From Adineta ricciae (Eukaryota > Rotifera > Eurotatoria > Adinetida > Adinetidae): 64,000 bases of DNA. Below the pieces are notes generated by a model that worked only from the letters and a program-made list of their open reading frames with translations, ran no database searches and was not told the DNA's origin. Position 1 is the first letter of the stretch, and the number at the start of each line of letters is the position of its first letter. A program made the position numbers and the translations under genes. The DNA lies in the NCBI GenBank assembly GCA_905250025.1, contig CAJNOJ010000037.1, forward strand, positions 496,001-560,000. Reading direction: 5' to 3'. Positions 35,404 through 46,180 of this stretch are shown in pieces.

Positions 35404-35495
35404 CCAGTCGGTATTTGCATTTGTTGTCGATCAGGTAATTGCATAAGTGGAAAATGTTGATGTGGGTGCATACCGTCAACAAATGGTGAAAACAT
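35404..35495 (-). CDS. Alternative first coding exon of the HMGB/DSP1-like gene
   Basis: On the minus strand a frame MFSPFVDGMHPHQHFPLMQL continues for ten more residues and ends at a consensus donor (ACTGG|GTAAGA). It is Gln/His/Met-rich like the other HMGB N-terminus. It ends in phase 2, exactly like the 34152-34073 exon, and joining it to the 33921 acceptor keeps the HMGB frame (Gly instead of Tyr at the junction), for a 383-residue isoform. A third-position C/T difference in a His codon separates copies A and B, as expected for coding sequence. The 34073-34152 exon cannot be downstream of it, because there is an in-frame TAA and no acceptor just before its ATG. So these are mutually exclusive first exons. 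Confidence 0.6.
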
Positions 35496-35941
35496 ATGAA
35501 ATAAGTTAGTGAAAAGCCAAAACGAAATAAATAGCAAAAATGTTTGATTATCTGCAAAGAAAATCTATTTGTTTCTGTACTTATTGATAACAACAAATCA
35601 AAACTAAAATTGTCTTTTTTTTTCTTTCTTTAAACATTCAGTTCATCGATTTCCGTTCGGATTTGTCCTATTGGCTACAGTAGACAGCCAATACAATCAA
35701 CATGTGAATGCATAAGTGTGATAAAAGAGAGAATTCAACAATTTTCTCGTATTTTTCTGAATGAAAATCAAATTATAAATCAATTTCTTTTTTTCTCTCG
35801 ACAAATCTTCATTTATTCCATTCAGAAAAACACTTCTAAACAATTGTTGTTATTCCCTTTTTGTCAACATATTTACGCAATTGCAGCATACTTCGAACAG
35901 CAATTCAGTTCTTACTCTTGGTTAGTATTGCTTAATACGCC
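35496..35941. promoter_or_regulatory. Divergent promoter region, HMGB alternative exon and SF3B1 (copy A)
   Basis: About 450 bases separate the HMGB alternative start (minus) from the SF3B1 start (plus). It is AT-rich, with a CAATC/ATTGG-like inverted pair near 35668-35700. The copy B counterpart is 45735-46180. Role inferred from layout. Confidence 0.35.
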
Positions 35942-38900
35942 ATGAGTTCCAAACACGACGGTAGGATTTATCGATGTTCAAAATAAATCGAATCATTGAT
36001 TTTCTTTGTTTTTTTTTGTAGCAATTGAAGCTCAATCGAAAGCTATACGTGATGAACGACGAAAAGAAGAAGATGAAGCTCGTGGTACACGATTCGGTCA
36101 ACAAATTCTCGACACAGAAGTCTACGAAGATGATGGTCGTAGTAGCTATTTGAATTATTTACCTAAAGGAAACGATGAAGACGTGAGTTAATAACAATTC
36201 ATTTGAAAACAAAACGGAAAGAATGTTTTTCTGTATTGTTTCAGGATGAAGAGGAAAACTATCAAACATCGTTGTCAAACATGAAATTGAAACAGTATGG
36301 ACCATCTGCTGATATCCGACAAAATATTCCAAACGTCGATAAGGTGAGCCTAAAATGTTTTGCTCTTTGATACAAGAAAGTCTTTTTCTTTAATAGAACT
36401 ACGATCCATTAGCAGAATATCGTCGACCAACAATAGCTGATCGAGAAAATGAATACCAAAAGAAACGACGTATGCAACCGGGAATGATTTCACCTGAACG
36501 ATTGGATTATTTCGCTGATGGTAAATGATCTGTTTTCTTGATTATTTAGTGTGGAAGTATATTCTCTCATATTCGAAGAGGCTATTTTGATACCGAGTTC
36601 ATTTTTATAGGCGTCTGGCGACATGGATAACTCTACTCTCTATATACATACATCATCTTCATATCCATTAGTTTCTGATAGGAAGACAAGGTGTGAATGA
36701 TTCATAAAAAAAAAACACCGATTTTATTTTATCAGAATCTTAGCTTATTTTTAGACTTTAAACGATTATCAACGTGCTGTTTTCATTCGCAACGTTGACA
36801 GTCATCTTGCTTGAAATGAGCTCGAGCATGGTACAGATACTACTACACATGTATTTCTTTTCTTTTCATAAACCTTTCCTTTTTCTCTCTCAAGTCTTTC
36901 TTGATGTTCACTCAAGATTTCAAAAGAGGTAGTATTCATTCATATAACGGTGGGTCTTTTAATCATTTCTTTGAAAATAGTGATCTAGTTGAAGATAAGG
37001 TTCTTTTCATTTTGGATTAACAATTCTGATTTTGTAATTTAGGCGGCAAAACACCTGATCCACAAGCGAAAGGTCGTGGCTATGCAGACATCATGGGAGA
37101 AATGGCTCTACGAAATGCGAAGGCGGATACACGCAATCAAATTGCAGACAAACTGAAAGCAGCCGAAGGTCAGAGCGGTGCCGGAGCAAATGGAAGTGCA
37201 AGTGCATCCGGAGAAAAGCGCCGACGACGATGGGATCAAACGGCTCCAGCGGATGATAATGATCCTAAAGCGAAGAAAACTGCCTATGATGAAGCCGTAA
37301 CACCAGCTCATCGAATGTGGGATGCAACGCCAGCTCCTGGCCAATCATCGTTCGATGAAACACCAATGGCTTCACGTACGCCAGGTGCTGAAACGCCGCA
37401 TCATTCAGCAACACCGTCAAATAAACGCAACCGATGGGACGAAACACCACGCACCGAACGTGAAACAACGAATTCCGGTTGGGCAGAAACGCCTAGAACG
37501 GATCGTGGTGGTATGGATGATTCCGATTATATTATGGGAGCAACTCCTACACCGGGTGATAAACGTCGTTCACGTTGGGATGAAACACCAGCAAATGCAA
37601 CCACAACAAATGGAGGCGGTTTTACACCATTAGCGAAAGAAATAGGTGTTGCGTCAACTCCGCGTACCGCCAGCGGTTTTACACCAGGCATGACACCAAT
37701 CATAGCAACACCTGTCGGCGCACGCGCTGCTAATATGGCTACGCCAATAGTTAATCAAGTTCCAATGACACCGGAGCAGATGCAAGCTTATCGTTGGGAA
37801 CGTGAAATCGATGAACGTAATCGTCCACTATCAGATGAAGAACTCGATGCTATGTTTCCACCAGGATACAAAGTTTTGCCACCACCGGCATCCTATGTAC
37901 CTATTCGAACACCAGCACGAAAATTAATGGCAACACCCACACCACAATCGACGATGTCTGGTTTTCACATTCAAGAATCGGCTCATGGACAAGCTGCTCA
38001 ATCGAACCAATTGCAAGAATATCAACCGTCAGGAAATTTACCTCTCTTAAAACCAGATGATCTACAATATTTCGATAAACTATTACAAGAAGTCGATGAA
38101 GAAGCTTTGACGCCTGAAGAACAAAAGGAACGTAAAATTATGAAACTATTATTAAAAATTAAAAATGGTACACCGCCTATGCGTAAAGCAGCACTACGAC
38201 AGATCACTGATAAAGCACGTGAATTTGGTGCTGGTCCACTATTTAATCAGATCTTACCATTGCTAATGTCGCCAACATTAGAAGATCAAGAACGTCATTT
38301 ACTTGTAAAAGTTATCGATCGTATTCTCTATAAACTTGATGATCTTGTTCGTCCCTATGTTCACAAGATATGCGTCGTTATCGAGCCATTGTTGATTGAT
38401 GAAGATTATTATGCACGTGTCGAAGGTCGTGAAATTATATCAAATTTAGCTAAAGCTGCTGGTTTGGCGACAATGATTTCCACAATGCGACCTGATATTG
38501 ATAACTTGGATGAATATGTACGTAATACAACTGCTCGTGCGTTTGCTGTCGTTGCATCAGCGCTCGGTATCCCAGCTTTATTACCATTTTTAAAAGCTGT
38601 TTGTAAAAGTAAAAAATCTTGGCAAGCAAGACATACGGGTATAAAGATCATCCAACAAATCGCTATTCTTCTCGGTTGTGCCATTTTACCACATTTGAAA
38701 TCTTTGGTGGAAATTATCGAACATGGTAAGAAGATCAATATTTCATTCGTTTTTCTTCTAACATGCTTAACATTTCAATTCTAGGTCTCGTCGATGAACA
38801 ACAAAAAGTTCGAACAATTACTGCTCTGGGTATCGCCGCGTTGGCAGAGGCAGCTGCACCTTACGGTATCGAATCTTTTGATACTGTACTCAAACCGTTA

Positions 38901-40878
38901 TGGGCTGGTATTAAGGAACATCGTGGCAAAGTAAGTTAACTTGTTGAACTGAAAATGAACATAGTATACTGTGTAATTTAGGGTCTGGCTGCTTTTCTCA
39001 AAGCCATTGGTTATTTGATTCCGTTGATGGATGCCGAATATGCTGGTTACTATACCCGTGAAGTAATGCTTATCCTAATCCGTGAATTTCAATCTCCCGA
39101 TGAAGAAATGAAGAAGATTGTTCTCAAAGTCGTTAAACAATGTACAGCAACGGATGGTGTCGAAGCAAAATATATTAAAGAAGAAGTTCTGCCAGCCTTC
39201 TTTCGATACTTCTGGAATCAACGTATGGCGCTCGATCGTCGTAATTATCGGCAGCTAGTCGATACCACTGTCGAAATGGCCAATAAAGTTGGCTCATCAG
39301 AAATTATCAATCGTATTGTGGATGATTTAAAGGATGAATCCGAACAATACCGTAAAATGGTTATTGAAACGATCGAAAAGATCATGACAAATCTGGGTTC
39401 TGCTGATATCGATTCACGTTTAGAAGAACAATTAATTGATGGTATACTTTACGCGTTTCAAGAACAAACAACCGAAGATGCTGTGATGTTGAATGGATTC
39501 GGTGCCGTGGTCAATTCGTTAGGAAAACGTTGCAAAGCATATCTACCTCAAATGTGTGGTACAATTCTCTGGCGTTTGAATAATAAAGCAGCTAAAGTTA
39601 GACAACAGGCCGCTGATCTTATTCAGAAAATAGCGAATGTTATGAAACTATGCTCCGAAGAAAAACTAATGGGACAATTAGGTCTCGTCTTATATGAATA
39701 TCTAGGTGAAGAGTATCCGGAAGTTTTAGGAAGTATTCTTGGAGCATTAAAAGGTAAGAATTTATCAAAAGTACATATAAAAATCTATTTGACATATTTT
39801 AGGAATTGTGAATGTGATTGGTATGACTAATATGACACCACCGATCAAAGACTTATTACCCCGATTAACACCCATTCTGAAAAACAGGTAGATTCAATTT
39901 TGAAAATAAGATAGTTTTGTTTATTGTATATTTTTAGACATGAAAAAGTTCAAGAAAATTGTATTGATCTTGTCGGCCGTATTGCTGAATTAGGTGCTGA
40001 ACATGTTCCAGCTCGTGAATGGATGCGTATTTGTTTTGAACTACTTGAACTGCTCAAAGCACATAAGAAATCAATTCGTCGTGCTGCTATCAACACATTT
40101 GGTTACATCGCTAAAGCCATTGGTCCACATGATGTCCTTGCAACATTATTAAACAATTTGAAAGTCCAAGAACGTCAACTACGTGTTTGTACAACTGTTG
40201 CCATTGCTATTGTCTCAGAAACATGTTCACCGTTCACTGTCCTACCCGGTAAATCATCTTATTGTACTCTATTCTTGTCAAATTATCTTTTCTCATTTAG
40301 GTCTCATGAATGAATATCGTGTGCCGGAATTGAATGTTCAAAATGGTGTTTTGAAAGCACTGGCATTTATGTTTGAATACATTGGCGAGATGTCCAAGGA
40401 TTACATCTATGCTGTAACACCTTTATTGGAAGATGCAATGATGGACAGAGATTTAGTTCATCGGCAAACCGCGATGACTGCCATTGGACACATGTCACTA
40501 GGTGTATTCGGTTTCGGATGTGAAGATGCTTTATGTCATTTATTAAATCATGTTTGGCCAAATATCTTCGAAACAAGTCCTCATGTTATTCAAGCATTCA
40601 TTTCAGCTATCGAAGGTATACGCGTGGGTCTTGGCCCATGTCGAATTCTGTATTATACATTACAAGGCCTATTTCATCCCGCTCGTCGTGTGCGTGATGT
40701 ATACTGGAAAGTTTACAACACCATTTATATCGGTGCACAAGATTCCCTAGTAGCTGCGTATCCACGTATTGTAGATGATAGTATTCATTCAACCATCGAA
40801 GGAGATGAAATACCTCAAAAGCGTACGAAAAAACTACGCAATGATTATGCTCGATATGAACTTGATTACATTCTTTAA
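35942..40878 (+). CDS. SF3B1: Splicing factor 3B subunit 1 (SF3B1), copy A
   Basis: Ten exons (35942-35960, 36022-36182, 36245-36343, 36397-36520, 37043-38725, 38785-38930, 38982-39753, 39803-39887, 39938-40248, 40301-40878) give 1325 residues; human has 1304. SF3B1 is the HEAT-repeat scaffold of the U2 snRNP that clamps the branch-site helix. N-terminal [15 protein letters not shown] matches the conserved start. [18 protein letters not shown] and several RWDETP-type Thr-Pro motifs follow (substrates of splicing-linked kinases and binding sites for FHA proteins). The HEAT region is nearly human-like: [25 protein letters not shown] (the Lys equivalent to human K700 is kept), [14 protein letters not shown] and C-terminal [10 protein letters not shown]. 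Intron 4 is 522 bases against about 50 for the others and holds a candidate poison exon. Confidence 0.97.
36611..36690 (+). other. Candidate poison exon in SF3B1 intron 4 (copy A)
   Basis: The 80-base block is flanked by a pyrimidine-rich acceptor (ttcatttttatag) and a donor (GACAAG|GTGTGA). Spliced after exon 4 it would read Asp-Gly-Val-Trp-Arg-His-Gly-stop. Its length is also not a multiple of three. Inclusion would therefore produce an early stop and a likely NMD target. The block is identical in copy B. No transcript evidence is available. Confidence 0.5.
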
Positions 40879-41744
40879 ACGAAAAACGTGTTTCATCAGT
40901 AATCTGTTGTCATTTCGTGTCTCTTATTGTTGTTCTCATTTCACTTCCTGTACTCGTATAGGTACGTCTATATTACGTACGGTATACCAAGATGAGACTA
41001 AATTCAAGCATAGAAACCAAGAACACATACGTACGATTCTTTTTTCTTCTTTAATGTATTTACGTTTGTTTTCTCTCTTGTGCTGGTCCTTTGTTCTATC
41101 TCTTTGTGTTCGTAATAAACAACTGAAACTAACTTTTTCAAGAACAAAGAAGAGAAAAATATCGAGTTGAATTGAATGTTATCAACTGAATAATGAAACT
41201 AAATCAAAACTGCGTTGGCGATATGTGCTTAAAGTTTGCAAAGTAATCATATATTAGCAGAACAAGGTTATCTTAGTCCAACAAGATGTAATCTAAGTAA
41301 ACTATTTTTCTATCTACAACTATGAATAACTGTAGTTTAAAGATAAATCTATTGAATTATTGTGCCGTAAAGACGTTCGATTGTTTATTTACGAAGAAAA
41401 GTTGTGCTCTATTTATGTAATACTTCTTTTTTTTAATCTTAGTTTTGCCGTTTCATCACCTAACCGACATTAGTTAGATAGTGAAGAAAGAGAAAGAAAT
41501 CTGTTGCTGATGTCTTTTCAACTACTGGCGAAAAATGAGCAACAAAGTAAAGAGAAAAGGAGAATCTTAGATAACCATATCTTCTCTGTTGCTGCTCTTT
41601 ATCTAAAGTTGATGCAAATAAAAGCTGAGGACTATTTGTTTTCTTTTTTATTATTATCATTTACGACTTCGGTGTCTTTCAATGCTATTGCTCTTCTAGT
41701 TTCTAGTTAGGAGTTGTAGCAACATAGTGTTTCTTTCGTGCGAA
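40879..41744. other. Intergenic region between SF3B1-A and the receptor gene
   Basis: It holds the SF3B1 3' untranslated region and the receptor promoter. A 131-residue frame overlapping the SF3B1 end (40775-41170) is an out-of-frame shadow. I see nothing else. Confidence 0.5.
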
Positions 41745-44309
41745 ATGATGACAATTAGATTCTTGTTATTCACTAGTTTGTATATATTACAATATATCTT
41801 TTACACTAATGGACAAAAGGTACAAACAATGGTTCCTGTTGAGACTTGCGCTGCATCAAGTGCTACTCTTCGTTGTCCACCTAACTCTGTAATTGTCGTT
41901 ACAAGTGCTGAGTATGGCGTAGCGCAAGTAGCCGGCTCATGTAGTTACAAAGCTGGTGATTGCGTGGCTGATGCTATGAATGCCATTGTATGTAATACAG
42001 ATTCTCTCCAATGCAATGTATACGCAACCAAAAAGAAATTATCGGAATGCAATGATCAATACAGCAGCTATCTTCACGTCGAATATGACTGTGTACCGTT
42101 ACAAATGAACGATCCAGCGAGAGAATACAATGTTTGTCAAAATGGTAGCGAAATAACAACTGATAATGGTATCATCAAATCACCCGGTTATCCATCACAA
42201 TTTCAATCCACTTCAAAGGAATGTTTTCGTGCCATTCATGTACCTGAGGATAAGACCATTCGTTTATGGTTAAGTGACTTATATATTCCTATGGGAACTA
42301 GCTGTATCAAGGACTATGTTTATGTAGTCGACAGTGTACAAACGTATAAACATTGTGGTACCAAACGATATGCATATCCATACTTATGTTCATCAACAGT
42401 TCTCATTCAATACTATACGCTGACGACATCGACGTTTTATCGTGGTTTAAGAATGTACTTTGAAATAGTCGATCGAGTGCCAAATGATCGTTGTCCGAAT
42501 TCCACTGCAACAATTACACCAGTTGTACCAACAACAACACTTTCAACAACTGTCTCGCCAGATGTAACAACAACTGTACCTATTTATGTCATACTTGGTA
42601 TTTCTTCGCCTGTCCGAAGTTTTCAACTTTGCAAAGGTAAATTTGGCTTCAACTTGCACATCTTAAGAAAACGGTTCAAAACTTTTTTGTGTTTCAGGTG
42701 AATCACATAAACTTGAATGTCCGACCAACTATCTCGTCACTGTGAGAGCAAACATCTTCGGTGTTACTTCATCTGATCAATGTGAAGCTCATGATGCTGC
42801 TAGACATTGTGTCGTAGCCACAGAGCCCACCTTCTGGTGTTATCAAAGTTGTACATACACGTACACAGGTAATCGGCAACTTTCCTCGTGCAACAACAAA
42901 TATGCCACTTATCAATACGTCGAATATCAATGTATTCCGAGAACCGCTCCAGTTGTATCAACTAATACACCATGTCCAACAGATGGGTCAAAAGTTCCAA
43001 TTAAAATCGACCGTCGTGGTCGTTTTCAAAGTTACAACTATCCAGCCTTTCTGACGATGAATTGTGTCTACCGATTTTCAACAAAACCCGGTGATATTAT
43101 GCATTTCTATTCAATCGATATCAATCTAAACGATTGGTCAAAAGATTGTAAATCGAATAAAATCTCATTTGTAGAGGATGGTGAGACTGACGGTCCATCA
43201 TTTTGCGAAGAAGATCAAACGACTCTACTCTATTCGACATGTTCAAACGAAATCGACATGCGCTATTCTGTTATTGACGGTAGTATGCTATTTTCTGAAG
43301 GTGTTGAATTATACATTGAAAGTCAAGCGCGTCCATCAGACTGGTCATGTGGCAAACCGGGATCAACCATAACTACTCCACGTCCTTCACCGACAACGCC
43401 ATTTACTACTCCAACAGAAAAGCCGCTAACAAATGAAACAACAATGACCGCGCGCGATGAAATCGAACACGATATTTGCTATACAAAATCATTAACTCAC
43501 ACATGTCCAACAGGTTATACATTCATGTTCATTGATGCTTTTTATGGTGTTAAAAGTCAATCATCAAACAAATGTGGATTCGTTCAAGGTGACTGTGTGC
43601 ACGAAACATTATCAGCACTTACACAATGCAAAACCGATGCAGCAAATTGTTACATATCTTATTCGACACAACGTCGACTCGCTCAATGTTTAGATAAATA
43701 TGCCGACTATCTACATATCACTAGTCAATGCGTTCCTAGCAAATCAGCTAGCGCAACAGCAACCATTCGCACATATGATATTTGTGATACAAACGGTGAT
43801 ATCGCAGACTTTAATGGTATCATAACGAGTCCTGGCTTTCCAACATATAAACAATCCAATGGCATTTGTAAACGATCAATTCTCGGTGTGCCAGATCGAG
43901 TTCTCAAAATTTGGATCAATGAAATGGCTACTGCAACTGGTGGACAACGTAATATTGATGGTAAGCATTCTCTTTGATAGTTCTGTATTTTATTCTATTC
44001 TTTTGCAGATGAATCAAATGAACCGAATTTAGTTCTCTATAAAACTTATGAAAATGAAAATGTAGTCAAACGCATTGAACAACATCCAGCCATTCGTGAT
44101 ACCTGCGTGGACGATTATTTGATCGTCAATACTCCACATGTTTCTTACGTTTATTGCGGCAAAAGAAAATTAGCCATGATGCCTATTTGTGCATCACGTG
44201 TAGATATTCAATACAAAGCTTCGTCTCCACCGAATATTTTCTATAAAGGTTTCAAATTCTATTTCGAATGGGTAGAAAAACCTGTTGAAATTAACTGTGG
44301 TGGCAATCC
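41745..44309 (+). CDS. SUEL-lectin/CUB repeat receptor, copy A, truncated by gap
   Basis: Exons 41745-42636, 42698-43960 and 44009-44309 run into the Ns in frame, so the gene is cut by the assembly and is not necessarily broken in the genome. It covers the signal peptide (MMTIRFLLFTSLYILQYIFY) and the first SUEL-CUB, second SUEL-CUB and third SUEL-CUB pairs, matching the same part of the complete gene at 51982. I start at the ATG at 41745 because it opens directly on a hydrophobic signal sequence. Compared with copy B there are scattered amino-acid changes in the extracellular domains (for example VPVETC against GPVETC, and CSYKAGD against CTYTAGD). Confidence 0.85.
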
Positions 44310-44395
44310 NNNNNNNNNNNNNNNNNNNNNNNNNNNNNNNNNNNNNNNNNNNNNNNNNNNNNNNNNNNNNNNNNNNNNNNNNNNNNNNNNNNNNN
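44310..44395. other. Assembly gap (86 Ns)
   Basis: A run of N lies inside a coding exon of the receptor gene on its left side. On its right the sequence restarts at the point equivalent to 34158. Both ends of the duplicated unit meet at this gap. Confidence 0.99.
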
Positions 44396-45642
44396 GTACG
44401 CAGATTTAATACGAATGTATTACATCGATAATCATTCTATCTGTAATCGAACGAGTTGTTTACTGTTTACATCATGTATATAATCAATTGAACCATCACC
44501 ATCATTATCACTTAACTCAGACTCAAGTAGTCGACATAAATAATTTTCTCTCATTCTTCTGACACATGTATATATGTGGCAATGATGACGATGGTGATGA
44601 TAGAGCACGCGTTATACATGTGAGTAACAAGGAGGTAGGGAGGAGAAACAAAACACACTGGAGAACATGCGCAGACTCCGAATGTGTATATTTGAAAAAA
44701 CAACAACACATGATATTGTTCGCTTTGATAGGAACAAAGGAGAAAAGATTCAAGATGTTGAAGGGCGGCATGGTAATGTATGAGAGAATGTGACGAAGAC
44801 AACGATGTCGACGAAAGGTCCCCTTCCTCTTTTCTTTCTCTTTTCTAATCGTATTTTCTCTCTCTCTCGTTCTCTATATTTTGTACGTTAGCTTCGGCCA
44901 CGCCATATAATTATTTCTTATTTCGTTCGCAGTGGAAGAAAGAGAGAGAGAGGAAGAAGAAAAAAACTGATAGAGAAAATGAATTGTTCTGTTCTAAACA
45001 AATCAAGAGTATGCCCGCTCTCGGTTTTTTCTTTCTGTATATATACGTGTCTCTTTCTCTCTCTCCCACCCGAGAACAGAACAGAGAGAAAAACTTAATT
45101 AATCGAGGGCAACTTATACATAGAGATAGATTTGAAAGTTTGTCGGACACGTTCGCCAAGGGTCAAGTAGAGCGAGAATGACGAGAGAAAAGGGAGAGAG
45201 AGATGGAGAGGAAGAGAGCAAATAAACGAGCGACCATGATGATTTATCGCCTATCGATTTCGGGTCAGACACGTTCGAATAAGTTTTTACAATTGATCGT
45301 ATCCTTCTGCAAAGTATTGACATGAACGAAAGAGGCAAAATATGAAAAATAACTTCGAATAACAACAGATGATAATGAACAATGACAATCGATTGTCAAA
45401 AGTAATTCAGTTTTAACAAGTTCTTCTCCTTCTTTCTTCTTCGTCATATTTTTCACTCTAACGAGAAGGAAAAATGTCATGTTGAGAATGTCACTACTAC
45501 CAAGCAGAAAGGTTATGTGAAATGTAAACATTGTTTAAACGCAAATAGATTGATCTCCTATCGAGATTAGTTTTCCATCGGTATGTTAACTAATGACATG
45601 ATCGATTTTGCTCGAGCATCTTTCGAAATCGAAGTGTCTTAC

Positions 45643-45734
45643 CCAGTCGGTATTTGCATTTGTTGTCGATCAGGTAATTGCATAAGTGGAAAATGTTGAT
45701 GTGGATGCATACCGTCAACAAATGGTGAAAACAT
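45643..45734 (-). other. Orphan HMGB alternative first exon (copy B)
   Basis: The same 92-base exon as at 35404-35495, with open frame and donor intact and a synonymous His-codon change. No HMGB body lies downstream on this strand before the gap, so as assembled it has nothing to splice to. It is explained either by a partial duplication or by the sequence belonging to a second haplotype whose remainder is missing. Confidence 0.6.
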
Positions 45735-46180
45735 ATGAAATAAGTTAGTGAAAAACCAAAACGAAATAAATAACAAAAATGTATGATTATCTGCAAAGAA
45801 AATCTATTTGTTTCTGTACTTATTGATAACAACAAATCAAAACTAAAATTGTCTTTTTTTTTCTTTCTTTAAACATTCAGTTCATCGATTTTCGTTCGAA
45901 TTTCTCCCATTGGCTACTGCAGACAGCCAATTCAATCAACACGTAAATGCATAAGTGTGATAAAACGAAGAATTCGACAAATTTTCCGTATTTTTATGAA
46001 TGAAAATCAAGTTATAAATCAATTTCTTTTTTTCTCTCGACAAATCTTCATTTATTCCTTTCAGAAAAACACTTCTAAACAATTGTTGTTATTCCCTTTT
46101 TGTCAACATATTTACGCAATAGCAGCATACTTCGAACAGCAATTCAGTTCTCACTCTTGGTTAGTATTGCTTAATACGCC

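Larger units (their letters stand above)
34158..44309. repeat. Copy A of a 10.15-kb duplicated unit
   Basis: It is collinear with 44396-54546 from the first to the last base, with small indels and scattered substitutions. It spans the HMGB upstream region and alternative first exon, the whole SF3B1 gene and the 5' part of the lectin/CUB receptor gene. It starts 6 bases upstream of the HMGB start codon and ends at the assembly gap. Sequence left of it is unique in the window. Confidence 0.95.

Noticed and set aside
36521..37042. Intronic snoRNA in SF3B1 intron 4
   Set aside because: I looked for C/D and H/ACA boxes and found no convincing pair with terminal stems; the poison-exon reading explains more of the signal.
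37108..37633. Minus- and plus-strand frames overlapping SF3B1 exon 5
   Set aside because: Shadows of the SF3B1 reading frame caused by its biased codon composition.
41727..41744. Earlier non-ATG start for the receptor
   Set aside because: It would need GTG. The ATG at 41745 (51982 in copy B) opens directly on a good signal peptide.
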